From assembly GCA_002490635.1 (NCBI GenBank), contig DKUJ01000047.1, forward strand, positions 8,545 to 72,544: a stretch of 64,000 bases of DNA. Reading direction: 5' to 3'. The position numbers and the translations under genes were made by a program. The notes under the pieces are model-generated. The model was not told where the DNA came from, did no database searches, and worked only from the letters and a program-made list of their open reading frames with translations. Positions 8,757-17,049 of this stretch are shown one piece after another. Position 1 is the stretch's first letter, and each line of letters opens with the position of its first letter. The DNA comes from Porphyromonadaceae bacterium UBA7207. Lineage in GTDB: Bacteria > Bacteroidota > Bacteroidia > Bacteroidales > Muribaculaceae.

Positions 8757-8792
8757 CGGCGGAAACATACTACCCAATCTATACTTTCCCTT

Positions 8793-10655
8793 ATGGAATC
8801 ACGCAAGCTCAAAATCCGCGACCTTACCCTTCGCGACGGTCAGCAGTCGCTGTTCGCCACTCGTCTGAGCCAGGCAGAAATCGACAAACTGCTGCCTTAC
8901 TACGAAAACGCCGGCTTCTACATCATGGAAGTCTGGGGCGGCGCTGTGCCCGACTCGGTGATGCGCTATCTCGACGAATCGCCATGGAATCGTCTGCGCA
9001 CCATCTCCAAGGCAATGAAAGGAAAATCCCTGCTGAGCGCTCTTTCCCGCGGCCGCAACCTCTTCGGTTATGTGCCCTACCCCGACAGCGTTCTCGAAGG
9101 TTTCTATAAAGAGGCTATCGCCAACGGCCTCAACGTGATGCGTATATTCGACGCTCTCAACGACATCGACAACGTCCGCGAGTCCATCCGCCTCATCAAC
9201 CAGCTTGGCGGCATCGCCGACGGCGCCGTCTGCTACACCGTAGACCCCAAGACCGAACCGGCGCAGAAAACCGGTTTCTTCGCCAAGCTCTTCGGCAAAA
9301 AGGCGGAAGAGCCCAAGAAAATATTCACCGACGAATACTTCGTGGAAAAAGCCCGCGAAATGGAACGTCTCGGCGCCAAGATAATCACTCTTAAGGATAT
9401 GGCAGGCCTGGTAAGCCCTCTGCGTGCCGCCTCCATTATCTCGAAACTCAAGGCCGCCGTGAAAGTTCCTGTCGATTTCCACACCCATTGTACACCCGGC
9501 TACGGCCTGGCGTCGTCGGTGATGGCAATAATCAACGGCGTGGACATCCTGGACACCAACATATGGTGGTTCGGCGGCGGTTCCGCAGCTCCTGCCATAG
9601 AGCTTGTGTACCTGTTCGCAAAAAAACTCGGTGTTGAAATCGAAGCCGACATGAAAGCCGTGGGTGAAATCCGCAAACACCTCAGAGGCGCCCGCGAAAG
9701 CCTCAAGGACTTCGACCTCGCTCCCATGCCACGCGACTTCGATCCCCTGACCGACAAACTCCCCGCCGAAATCGAAGCTCAGCTCGACCGGGCTGTAGCT
9801 GCCGCAAAGGCTTCCGACGAAGAAACCCTGCTGGCTGCCTGCCATGCCATCGAGCAATACTTCGGCTTCCCCAAACCGAACGAAATCGTTAAGCATGCAG
9901 AAGTTCCCGGCGGCATGTATTCCAACATGGTAGCCCAGCTCAAACAGCTTGGAGCGTCCGACCTTCTCGACGATGCCATGCGCCTCATTCCGATGGTGCG
10001 CCGCGACGCCGGCCTGGTTCCCCTTGTAACTCCCACCAGCCAGATTGTAGGCTCCCAGGCTGTTACCGTAGCCCTCAACCGCAAAAAAGGTAATCCGGAC
10101 TACACCAACCCCTCCAACCAGTTCATATCTCTGGTGAAAGGCGAATACGGCAAGACTCCTGTCCCCGTAGACCCCGCATTCCGCGAACAGATTACCGGAA
10201 GCCCCGTGGAAAAACCCTACGACGTAAGCTCCTACAAGAAGCCTGAAAATCCAGTCGTGGCAGAATTCGGCGGAGTGAAACTCGCCGCCAACCGCGAGGA
10301 AGAACTTCTGCTCGAGCTCCTGCCTTCTGTAGCCAAGAACTTCCTGCGCAAACGCCGCCAGGAAGAATACGAGGCCAGCAAGCCAAAAGACGAGACTGCA
10401 AAAGCCGAAACCAAGGCTGTGGACAACAACGCCCCCATCACCGGCCCCACACTCAAGGCTCCTATGGGCGGACGCATAATCTCCGTATCCGTAGCTCCCG
10501 GCGACAAGGTTGCCAAAGGCAAAACCCTTCTGGTGTACGAAGCCATGAAGATGGAGAACGACGTAATGGCCGATCGCGAAGGCACTGTTAAACGTGTGTT
10601 CGTGAAACCCGACGACGTTGTCGGCACCGATGCCGTTCTCATCGAGTTCGAATAA
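8793..10655 (+). CDS. Biotin-dependent oxaloacetate decarboxylase alpha subunit/pyruvate carboxylase subunit B
   Basis: 620 residues. The carboxyltransferase TIM barrel shows IRDLTLRDGQQSLFATR near the N-terminus, then FDALND, KDMAGL and the metal-binding FHTHCTPGYG. A Lys/Glu-rich linker (about 530-555) leads to a C-terminal biotinyl domain with the biotinylated lysine in YEAMKMEND. The protein transfers carboxyl groups between biotin and a 2-oxo acid such as oxaloacetate/pyruvate. Membrane subunits beta and gamma are not nearby, so whether it acts in a sodium-pumping decarboxylase or in a carboxylase is open. The start at 8793 was preferred over a TTG inside the -7 box. Confidence 0.9.
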   Translation: MESRKLKIRDLTLRDGQQSLFATRLSQAEIDKLLPYYENAGFYIMEVWGGAVPDSVMRYLDESPWNRLRTISKAMKGKSLLSALSRGRNLFGYVPYPDSVLEGFYKEAIANGLNVMRIFDALNDIDNVRESIRLINQLGGIADGAVCYTVDPKTEPAQKTGFFAKLFGKKAEEPKKIFTDEYFVEKAREMERLGAKIITLKDMAGLVSPLRAASIISKLKAAVKVPVDFHTHCTPGYGLASSVMAIINGVDILDTNIWWFGGGSAAPAIELVYLFAKKLGVEIEADMKAVGEIRKHLRGARESLKDFDLAPMPRDFDPLTDKLPAEIEAQLDRAVAAAKASDEETLLAACHAIEQYFGFPKPNEIVKHAEVPGGMYSNMVAQLKQLGASDLLDDAMRLIPMVRRDAGLVPLVTPTSQIVGSQAVTVALNRKKGNPDYTNPSNQFISLVKGEYGKTPVPVDPAFREQITGSPVEKPYDVSSYKKPENPVVAEFGGVKLAANREEELLLELLPSVAKNFLRKRRQEEYEASKPKDETAKAETKAVDNNAPITGPTLKAPMGGRIISVSVAPGDKVAKGKTLLVYEAMKMENDVMADREGTVKRVFVKPDDVVGTDAVLIEFE

Positions 10656-10674
10656 CCTGCACATCCACCATTCC

Positions 10675-10708
10675 GGCGGCGACGGTCTTGACCATGACCG
10701 GCGCCGCC
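10675..10708 (+). terminator. GC-rich hairpin after the decarboxylase gene, possible terminator
   Basis: Arms 10675-10687 and 10696-10708 pair over 13 bases with one mismatch. Only a weak T-run follows (GTGTT), so termination is uncertain; it lies 20 bases after the stop codon and 14 before the next gene. Confidence 0.4.
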
Positions 10709-10721
10709 GTGTTCGTAGTAT

Positions 10722-11879
10722 ATGACCCGGACAATCTGTTTCATCACCACCACACGTGCCGACTGGGGGCTGCTGCGTCCTCTTGCGGAATTGCTTCGCC
10801 ATAGAGGACACACCATCAGAATAATAGCATCCAACATGCACCTCGACCTGGCGTTCGGTGCCACCGCCTCCGAAATCGAGAGCGACGGATTCGCTATCGA
10901 TTTCGCGGTACCCCTGCCTGGCGGTGACTCCGCAGCCGACAGAGCCGCCGCCATGGGTATATGCACCACCGGAATCGCCCGCGCCCTGGAATCGATAGTG
11001 CCTGACGCCGTGGTGGCTCTCGGCGACCGCTATGAAATGCTCGGCGCGGTGTCGGCGGCAGCGCTGATGCACATCCCTGTGGTGCACATAGCCGGCGGAG
11101 AAATATCGGAAGGCGCCGCCGACGATTCGTTCCGCCACGCCATCACAAAACTGTCGTCGCTGCACCTCACCGCCACCGCCGACTACCGGAAGCGGGTGAT
11201 CCAGCTCGGCGAACATCCCGACACCGTGTTCGACACCGGCGCTCTGGGCGTGCAGAACCTGCTGTCCCTGCGATGCATGTCCCGGGAAGAACTTCAAAAC
11301 GACATAGGCATGAGCCTGTCGGGCGACATTGCCGTGGTGACCTACCATCCGGCGACTCTCGACACCGGAGCCGACCACACAACCCGCACCGCAGACATGC
11401 TCAAAGCCCTCGACCGATTCCCTGAACTGAAACTGGTGATAACATATCCGAACAACGACACCGGAGGTGCCTCCGCCATACCGCTGCTTACCGAATATGC
11501 CGGCAACAACCCCGGACGCGTGGCACTGATTCCCAGCCTTGGAGCCACAAAATACCTTTCGATGCTGAAAATAGCGGCACTGGTAATCGGCAACTCGTCG
11601 AGCGGCATCGTGGAAGTGCCATCGGCAGGGATACCTACCGTAGACATAGGAATACGCCAACGCGGGCGCACTGCCGCCGATTCTGTAATCCACTGCAATC
11701 CCGACACCGATTCCATTGCCCACGCCATAGAGAAGGCTCTTTCACCCGCATTCCGCGAAAAAGCGAAAAACACGTCCAACCCATATTCGAAATCCGATAC
11801 CACTGCGACAATGGCGGCGGCAATCGAGAAATTCCTCGAAAATCCCCCGACACTGAAACGATTCCACGACCTTCCATGA
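10722..11879 (+). CDS. UDP-N-acetylglucosamine 2-epimerase, hydrolysing type (NeuC/LegG-like)
   Basis: 385 residues, typical for hydrolysing epimerases of nonulosonic acid synthesis. Features include the N-terminal FITTTRADWGLLRPL, VALGDRYEML, HIAGGEISEGAADDSFRHAITKL and the C-terminal VIGNSSSGIVEVPSAGIPTVDIG, all characteristic of NeuC/GNE-type enzymes. It would convert a UDP-HexNAc to a ManNAc-type sugar plus UDP. It overlaps the downstream cytidylyltransferase gene by four bases. The condensing synthase (NeuB-like) is not adjacent, so the final sugar (sialic, legionaminic or other) cannot be named. Confidence 0.88.
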   Translation: MTRTICFITTTRADWGLLRPLAELLRHRGHTIRIIASNMHLDLAFGATASEIESDGFAIDFAVPLPGGDSAADRAAAMGICTTGIARALESIVPDAVVALGDRYEMLGAVSAAALMHIPVVHIAGGEISEGAADDSFRHAITKLSSLHLTATADYRKRVIQLGEHPDTVFDTGALGVQNLLSLRCMSREELQNDIGMSLSGDIAVVTYHPATLDTGADHTTRTADMLKALDRFPELKLVITYPNNDTGGASAIPLLTEYAGNNPGRVALIPSLGATKYLSMLKIAALVIGNSSSGIVEVPSAGIPTVDIGIRQRGRTAADSVIHCNPDTDSIAHAIEKALSPAFREKAKNTSNPYSKSDTTATMAAAIEKFLENPPTLKRFHDLP

Positions 11880-12565
11880 ACATACCTCTCTACATAATCC
11901 CGGCACGCGGAGGCAGCAAAGGCATACCGCACAAAAACATCGCTCCGCTCGCCGGAAGACCGCTCATAGCATATACCATCGATGCCGCACTCGAAGCGCA
12001 GCAGCAGACAGGCGGATATATTCTGGTGAGCACCGACGACGACAATATCGCCGCAGCAGCAGAGAACTGCGGCATTAAAGTCGGCTACCGCCGCCCTCCC
12101 GAACTGGCCACCGACACAGCCGGAAGCAGGGAGACAATAATCCACGCAATGGACTGGGCCGACGCCAGAGGCATAGTATTCGACTCAGTAGTACTGCTGC
12201 AACCGACTTCGCCACTGCGCAATGCCGCCGACATCATGGCTACCATAAAGGCCTACGACAACGACCCGCAAGCCGACATGGCCCTTACCGTTACACCCAG
12301 CGACGACAATCCGTATTACAACCTTTTCGAGACCGACGCCGACGGTGTTTTACACATCTGCAAAGGCCACGGACTGTACACCCGCAGACAGGACGTTCCC
12401 AAGGTATTCCGCATCAACGGCGCCGTGTACGTGATTCGCCCTTCCTCGCTCCGACAGATGCCTCTGGGCGAGTTCTCGCGACGCATCCCCGTGGAAATGC
12501 CTTCCGAACGCAGCATCGACATCGACTCGCCGGATGATTTACAACGGGCGGAAAAACGATTATAA
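11876..12565 (+). CDS. CMP-nonulosonate cytidylyltransferase (NeuA-like)
   Basis: 229 residues, the short single-domain form. The nucleotide-binding N-terminus IIPARGGSKGIPHKN, the LLQPTSPLR motif and the metal-binding C-terminal DIDSPDDL match acylneuraminate cytidylyltransferases, which activate a nonulosonic acid with CTP. It directly follows the epimerase (ATGA overlap), a standard pairing in sialic/legionaminic acid routes. The next gene has its own promoter, so this is a two-gene unit. Confidence 0.9.
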   Translation: MNIPLYIIPARGGSKGIPHKNIAPLAGRPLIAYTIDAALEAQQQTGGYILVSTDDDNIAAAAENCGIKVGYRRPPELATDTAGSRETIIHAMDWADARGIVFDSVVLLQPTSPLRNAADIMATIKAYDNDPQADMALTVTPSDDNPYYNLFETDADGVLHICKGHGLYTRRQDVPKVFRINGAVYVIRPSSLRQMPLGEFSRRIPVEMPSERSIDIDSPDDLQRAEKRL

Positions 12566-12588
12566 CGGGATGTTCCGATAAATTTTAC

Positions 12589-12596
12589 TACCTTTG
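12589..12596 (+). promoter_or_regulatory. -7 box immediately upstream of the sufT-like gene
   Basis: TACCTTTG ends only 7 bases before the ATG at 12604, so the transcript start would fall at or within a few bases of the start codon. The -33 region has no clear TTTG. Confidence 0.55.
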
Positions 12597-12603
12597 TGCT
12601 CTT

Positions 12604-12924
12604 ATGACAGATGAAGAACGACTAAAGATAGAAGACCAGGTAGTGGAAATGCTCCGCACCGTCTATGATCCAGAGATTCCGGTAGACATCTACAGCCTGG
12701 GGCTCGTGTACCGCATCGATGTGGCAGATGACGGACAACTGACAGTCGACATGACTCTCACGGCGCCGAACTGCCCGATGGCCGACTTCATAATGGAGGA
12801 CGTGCGCATGAAACTCGAAAGTGTGGCCGGAGTCACCGGGGTGAACGTAAACATCGTGTTCGAACCCGAGTGGAACCGCGATATGATGAGCGAGGAGGCC
12901 AAACTCGAGCTGGGGCTGCTATGA
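12604..12924 (+). CDS. MIP18/SufT-like iron-sulfur cluster assembly factor (DUF59)
   Basis: 106 residues, a lone MIP18 domain. The DPEIPVDIYSLGLVYRIDV segment and the conserved TAPNCPMAD motif with its reactive Cys match the SufT/PaaD-like family that helps load Fe-S clusters on target proteins. No other suf genes are adjacent. It starts a three-gene unit with the LpxH-like hydrolase (4-base overlap) and the DEAD-box helicase. The -7 box is so close to the ATG that the message may be leaderless. Confidence 0.88.
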   Translation: MTDEERLKIEDQVVEMLRTVYDPEIPVDIYSLGLVYRIDVADDGQLTVDMTLTAPNCPMADFIMEDVRMKLESVAGVTGVNVNIVFEPEWNRDMMSEEAKLELGLL

Positions 12925-13706
12925 GCGCAGGGCGCACTCTCACCTATTTCATAAGCGACCTTCATCTTGGCGCACGCTACATGGCCGACTCACGCGCCCA
13001 CGAGGCCCGGGTAGTCGGGTTCCTGCAGCGGATAGCGCCTACAGCTCGCCGTCTCTATCTTGTCGGAGACGTGCTGGACTACTGGTTCGAATACCGCCAC
13101 GTGGTTCCCAAAGGCCATGTGCGCTTCCTGGCCGCGCTGGCAGCACTGGCCGACAGCGGTGTTGAAGTGGTATGGTATGCCGGCAACCACGACATATGGC
13201 TGTTCGGCTATCTCAGAGAAGAACTGGGAGTAGACGTACGTGATCCGAAGCCCGGAGGCGAATTCATCGACGTCGACGGCACCACCTTCTTCATAGGCCA
13301 CGGCGACGGCATAGGCTATCGGTCGCCGGGCTTCCGGATAATACGCAGCCTGTTCAGGAACCGTCTTTGCCAGCGCCTGTTCGCGGCCATACACCCCGGA
13401 CTCACCGTGCCACTCGCATACAGGTGGAGCAACCACAGCCGGAAGGGTTATTCCACACCGACGGCACTCGACCCGAATGTGCGCACTTCTCTGGAAATCT
13501 TTTCCCGTTCACTGGCGACAGAACACCCGGAATTGCGATATATAGTAATAGGCCACCACCATGTGCCCGTCGACGAGCCGGTTGCCGCAAACTGCCGTCT
13601 GATAGTTCTCGGCGACTGGATCAGCCGCCACACCTACGGAGTGTTCGACCCGGCGGACACCTCCTTTGCACTCAGGGAATACCCTGCAGGCACCACACTT
13701 GCATAA
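12921..13706 (+). CDS. lpxH: UDP-2,3-diacylglucosamine diphosphatase (LpxH-like)
   Basis: 261 residues of the calcineurin-like metallophosphoesterase fold. All metal motifs are visible: SDLHLG near residue 10, GDVLDYWFEY, GNHD, GHGDG and GHHH. Hydrolysis of UDP-2,3-diacylglucosamine to lipid X in lipid A synthesis is the expected reaction, at the inner face of the cytoplasmic membrane. The start at 12921 overlaps the previous stop (ATGA) and removes a proline-poor extension read in the same frame. Other UDP-sugar phosphoesterases of this fold are a less likely alternative. Confidence 0.88.
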   Translation: MSAGRTLTYFISDLHLGARYMADSRAHEARVVGFLQRIAPTARRLYLVGDVLDYWFEYRHVVPKGHVRFLAALAALADSGVEVVWYAGNHDIWLFGYLREELGVDVRDPKPGGEFIDVDGTTFFIGHGDGIGYRSPGFRIIRSLFRNRLCQRLFAAIHPGLTVPLAYRWSNHSRKGYSTPTALDPNVRTSLEIFSRSLATEHPELRYIVIGHHHVPVDEPVAANCRLIVLGDWISRHTYGVFDPADTSFALREYPAGTTLA

Positions 13707-13719
13707 CAACAAAAGCAAT

Positions 13720-15420
13720 ATGACATTTGAAGAATTAGGAATCCGCGACGACCTGCTTCGCGGAATCTCCGAACTGGGATTCGAAAACCCCATGCCCGTG
13801 CAGGAAAAAGTTATTCCACGCCTGCTCGACGGCAACCACGACCTGGTGGGGCTCGCCCAGACCGGCACCGGCAAAACAGCGGCCTTCGGCCTGCCGCTGA
13901 TTCAGCTCATAGATGCCGCCGACCATCGTCCGCAGGCTCTTGTGCTGGCTCCGACCCGCGAACTCTGCCTGCAGATTGCCGGCGACCTCGCCGACTTCGC
14001 CAAATACGTGCCCGAACTTGAAATACTGCCCGTCTACGGCGGCTCGAGTATCGAGAGCCAGATCCGCGCCCTGCGCAAAGGCGTGCAGATAATAGTGGCC
14101 ACCCCAGGGCGCCTCATCGACCTGATCAACCGTGGCGTGGTAAAACTCGAATCGGTACACACCGTAGTGCTCGACGAAGCCGACGAAATGCTCAACATGG
14201 GTTTCGTAGATTCCATAAACGACATCCTGACACACGTTCCGGAACAGCGCAAAATGCTCATGTTCTCGGCCACCATGCCCAAAGAAGTCGCACGCATTGC
14301 TTCCACCTTCATGCATGAACCGGAAGAAATAGTTGTCGGAACCAGAAACGAGGGCGCCAAAAACGTACGCCATATCTACTATATGGTGAACGCACGCGAC
14401 AAATACCTTGCGCTCAAACGAATAGCCGACAACAACCCGAGCATTTACGCTATAATCTTCTGCCGCACACGCCGCGACACCCAGGAAATCGCCGACAAAC
14501 TGATTTCCGACGGCTACAACGCCGAAGCCCTCCACGGCGACCTCAGCCAGCAGCAGCGCGATATAGTGATGCGCAAATTCCGCGACGGAGTAATTTCCCT
14601 GCTGGTGGCCACCGACGTTGCTGCCCGCGGCCTGGATGTGGACAATCTCACACATGTGGTCAACTACGGCCTGCCCGACGACACCGCAGTGTACACCCAC
14701 CGCTCCGGCCGCACCGGCCGCGCCGGCAAAACGGGTGTGAGCATAGCGATAATCCATTCGCGCGAAAAAGGCCGCCTCAAGGAAATAGAACGAATCATCG
14801 GCAAAAAATTCGAACGCAAGGAAGTTCCCACTCCCGAGCATATAATCGAGAAACAGCTCTACAACCTCGCCGACCGCCTCGAAAGGGTGGAAGTAAACGA
14901 CAACGAAATCGACCGCTACATCCCCGGCGTGGCAAAAAAACTGTCGTGGCTCAGTGCCGAGGACCTTCTGAAACGAATTCTTTCGCTGGAATTCAACCGC
15001 CTGCTCGACTACTACAAGGATGCGCCCAACATCGATTTAATCGATGAAAAACCGGCAAAAAAAGAACACAGGAACAACGCCGATCGCCCGCGCAACGACC
15101 ACGACAAAGACCGCAGAACCGCCGAGAAAGGAATGGCCCGCGTGTATGTGAATCTCGGCAAAGCCGATGGTTTCTATGCAGGCAACCTGATTGACATGCT
15201 GAACAAGAACGTGCACGGACAGCGGGTCGACGTGGGCCGCATCGACCTTCTGCCCGCCTACTCACTTTTCGACGTGCGGAAAGCCGATGCACACCGCGTG
15301 GTGTCGGCACTCAAGAACCTCGAATTCTTCGGCAAAAGGGTGTACAGCGAAATCGCCGATCCCGACCGCGACTACGCAAGTGCGGGTAAATCCGGCAGGA
15401 AATCAAAAAAGCGGCAATAA
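13720..15420 (+). CDS. deaD: DEAD-box RNA helicase with DbpA RNA-binding domain (DeaD/CsdA type)
   Basis: 566 residues. Helicase motifs in order: Q-motif region (FENPMPVQ), AQTGTGKTAAF, PTRELCLQ, VATPGRLIDL, VLDEADEML, FSATMP, then VATDVAARGLDV and HRSGRTGRAGKTG. A charged linker (about 445-475) precedes a DbpA-type RNA-binding domain (ARVYVNLGKADGFYAGNLID). Such proteins remodel RNA in ribosome assembly, decay and cold adaptation. It lies 13 bases after lpxH; the ATG at 13720 follows a short AAAAGC stretch. A strong terminator follows. Confidence 0.95.
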   Translation: MTFEELGIRDDLLRGISELGFENPMPVQEKVIPRLLDGNHDLVGLAQTGTGKTAAFGLPLIQLIDAADHRPQALVLAPTRELCLQIAGDLADFAKYVPELEILPVYGGSSIESQIRALRKGVQIIVATPGRLIDLINRGVVKLESVHTVVLDEADEMLNMGFVDSINDILTHVPEQRKMLMFSATMPKEVARIASTFMHEPEEIVVGTRNEGAKNVRHIYYMVNARDKYLALKRIADNNPSIYAIIFCRTRRDTQEIADKLISDGYNAEALHGDLSQQQRDIVMRKFRDGVISLLVATDVAARGLDVDNLTHVVNYGLPDDTAVYTHRSGRTGRAGKTGVSIAIIHSREKGRLKEIERIIGKKFERKEVPTPEHIIEKQLYNLADRLERVEVNDNEIDRYIPGVAKKLSWLSAEDLLKRILSLEFNRLLDYYKDAPNIDLIDEKPAKKEHRNNADRPRNDHDKDRRTAEKGMARVYVNLGKADGFYAGNLIDMLNKNVHGQRVDVGRIDLLPAYSLFDVRKADAHRVVSALKNLEFFGKRVYSEIADPDRDYASAGKSGRKSKKRQ

Positions 15421-15489
15421 ACGGCTGCACCTATGCAAAATAATCTAATTTGAACCAAAAAATTCTGTTTTATCAGAAACATTTATGGA

Positions 15490-15517
15490 AAGCGGTGCAA
15501 TAAACCGCTTTTTTTTT
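15490..15517 (+). terminator. Intrinsic terminator after deaD
   Basis: Stem AAGCGGT (15490-15496) pairs with ACCGCTT (15504-15510) around a 7-base loop and is followed by seven more T (15511-15517). The T-run merges with the -33 element of the queF promoter. Confidence 0.85.
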
Positions 15518-15545
15518 GTTACATGTAGATTATTTCGTATGTTTG
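15515..15545 (+). promoter_or_regulatory. Promoter of the queF-queC operon
   Basis: A -33 TTTG (15515-15518) and a -7 box TATGTTTG (15538-15545) are exactly 19 bases apart. The -33 box uses the last T residues of the upstream terminator. A leader of about 50 bases remains before queF; I see no preQ1 riboswitch fold in it. Confidence 0.75.
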
Positions 15546-15603
15546 CCACACATTTATCTCTAAAGAACACAACAACAGCATATACATAGGATTCACACAA
15601 TAT

Positions 15604-16077
15604 ATGTCACGTGCCCCTGAAGAAATAGAATCGCTGAGCCTTTTAGGCCAGGCAGGAGTATCCTATCCTACCGACTACAACCCCGGAGTGCTCGAAACTT
15701 TCGACAACAAGCACCCCGAAGACGACTATATAGTAACTTTTGTATGCCCCGAATTCACCAGCCTGTGCCCCAAGACAGGCCAGCCCGACTTCGGCCGCAT
15801 AATAATAAACTACATCCCCGACCGCAAAATGGTGGAAAGCAAAAGCCTGAAACTGTATCTGTTCAGCTTCCGCAACCACGGCGACTTCCACGAAGACTGC
15901 GTGAACATAATAATGAAAGACCTCGCACAGCTTATGGAGCCACGATACATCGAAGTGCGTGGCGAGTTCATGCCCCGCGGCGGAATCTCCATCATTCCCT
16001 TTGCCAACAGCGGCGACAGCGACCACCAGAACCTCGTTGAAGCACGCAGACTCGCGGCATTCCCACTCACAGTGTGA
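15604..16077 (+). CDS. queF: NADPH-dependent 7-cyano-7-deazaguanine reductase
   Basis: 157 residues, type I (short) QueF. The catalytic block FTSLCPKTGQPDFGRI carries the nucleophilic Cys and the general-acid Asp, and SFRNHGDFHED carries the substrate-binding His. The enzyme reduces preQ0 to preQ1 in queuosine synthesis for tRNA. It is followed after 7 bases by queC, which makes its substrate; QueD and QueE are not in the window. Confidence 0.96.
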   Translation: MSRAPEEIESLSLLGQAGVSYPTDYNPGVLETFDNKHPEDDYIVTFVCPEFTSLCPKTGQPDFGRIIINYIPDRKMVESKSLKLYLFSFRNHGDFHEDCVNIIMKDLAQLMEPRYIEVRGEFMPRGGISIIPFANSGDSDHQNLVEARRLAAFPLTV

Positions 16078-16084
16078 TATTCCC

Positions 16085-16741
16085 ATGAACAAAGACTCCA
16101 TTATCGTGCTATCCGGCGGCATGGATTCAGTGACCATGCTGCACCAGTATGCCTCCGCCATCGCCCTTGCCGTCAACTTTACCTACGGGTCCAACCACAA
16201 TGCGCGCGAACTTGAGTGCGCGCGCCACCATTGCGACAGCCTGGGAATAGAACTGGTGGTAATCGACCTGAGCTTTATCGGCGAACTCTTCCACAGCTCG
16301 CTGCTCGAAGGCGCCGACGCCATCCCCGAAGGCGAATACGACTTCGACAATATGAAAAGCACTGTGGTGCCTTTCCGCAACGGCATCATGCTTTCTGCCG
16401 CCGCCGGACTGGCCGAAAGCCGCGGCCTGCACAAAATCCTCATAGCCAGCCACAGCGGCGACCATGCGCTGTATCCCGACTGCCGCGACAGTTTCGTGCG
16501 CGCCATGAGCGCGGCCATCTCTGCCGGAACCTACGACGGCATAACTGTGGAAGCCCCGTTCTCTCTTATGGACAAAGCGCAGATTGCCGCTCTGGGCAAA
16601 GAACTCGGCATCGACTACTCCACCACATACTCCTGCTACAAAGGAGGCGAAATGCACTGTGGAGTGTGCGGCACCTGCCGCGAACGGCGCCAGGCGATGG
16701 CCGATGCAGGTATCGACGACAAAACAGAATACGAACAATGA
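16085..16741 (+). CDS. queC: 7-cyano-7-deazaguanine synthase
   Basis: 218 residues. The PP-loop ATPase motif SGGMDSVTML is at the N-terminus and a zinc site with four Cys (CYKGGEMHCGVCGTC) near the C-terminus, both diagnostic for QueC, which converts 7-carboxy-7-deazaguanine to preQ0. The ATG at 16085 is the natural start, after the queF stop. It acts just before QueF in the pathway. Confidence 0.96.
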   Translation: MNKDSIIVLSGGMDSVTMLHQYASAIALAVNFTYGSNHNARELECARHHCDSLGIELVVIDLSFIGELFHSSLLEGADAIPEGEYDFDNMKSTVVPFRNGIMLSAAAGLAESRGLHKILIASHSGDHALYPDCRDSFVRAMSAAISAGTYDGITVEAPFSLMDKAQIAALGKELGIDYSTTYSCYKGGEMHCGVCGTCRERRQAMADAGIDDKTEYEQ

Positions 16742-16793
16742 ATCTCAAGCCGCAAGGCCTGGAACAGATATTAATCTCTTAAAAATTTAATTC

Positions 16794-16970
16794 ATGGAAG
16801 CATTACTCAAACAAATCAACGAAGCTTACGAAGCCTTCCGCACCGATTCCGCCCTGCAGCTGGAGAAAAACAACAAAGCAGCCGGCACACGTGCACGCAA
16901 AGCATCCCTCGAACTCGAAAAACTCATGAAAGAATTCCGTAAAGTATCTCTCGAAGCCTCCAAGGCCTGA
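16794..16970 (+). CDS. Small histone H1-like (Hc1-type) basic protein
   Basis: 58 residues, too short for most gene callers. It begins MEALLKQINEAYEAFRTDSA and has a conserved core NKAAGTRARKASLELEKLMK and ending RKVSLEASKA, matching the short histone H1/Hc1-like proteins found across Bacteroidetes that are thought to bind nucleic acid. A single amphipathic helix rich in Lys/Arg and Glu is expected. It lies 52 bases after queC and is followed by a strong terminator, so it is probably co-transcribed or has its own start in that gap. Confidence 0.85.
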   Translation: MEALLKQINEAYEAFRTDSALQLEKNNKAAGTRARKASLELEKLMKEFRKVSLEASKA

Positions 16971-16993
16971 GCGACCACGGATACAAAAAGAGA

Positions 16994-17034
16994 ACGACGC
17001 CCTGCCGGCTATTGCCCGGGGCGTCGTCGCTTTT
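16994..17034 (+). terminator. Intrinsic terminator after the histone-like gene
   Basis: Stem ACGACGCCC (16994-17002) pairs perfectly with GGGCGTCGT (17019-17027) around a 16-base loop, followed by CGC and TTTT. It separates this unit from the convergent MCE gene. Confidence 0.7.
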
Positions 17035-17049
17035 ACAATATAGCCGCGA

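Larger units (their letters stand above)
8489..8792. other. Divergent intergenic region between rplY and the decarboxylase gene
   Basis: 304 bases without a gene. It holds the rplY promoter -7 box on the minus strand (8564-8571) and the decarboxylase -7 box on the plus strand (8749-8756). The middle (about 8600-8700) shows no further structure that I can support. Confidence 0.6.

Noticed and set aside
8799..11723. 974-codon open frame on the minus strand opposite the decarboxylase and epimerase genes
   Set aside because: It is an antisense shadow of two well-identified plus-strand genes, with low-complexity His/Gly/Val-rich translation and no recognisable domain. The high-GC, biased codon use of the sense genes keeps the frame open.
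10722..12565. Horizontally acquired surface glycan island
   Set aside because: Only two coupled genes, codon use like the neighbours, flanked by core genes, and no glycosyltransferases, flippase or mobility genes.
15546..15603. Possible preQ1 riboswitch in the queF leader
   Set aside because: The leader is short and I could not find the small hairpin plus A-rich tail pattern of preQ1 classes; a covariance search would be decisive.
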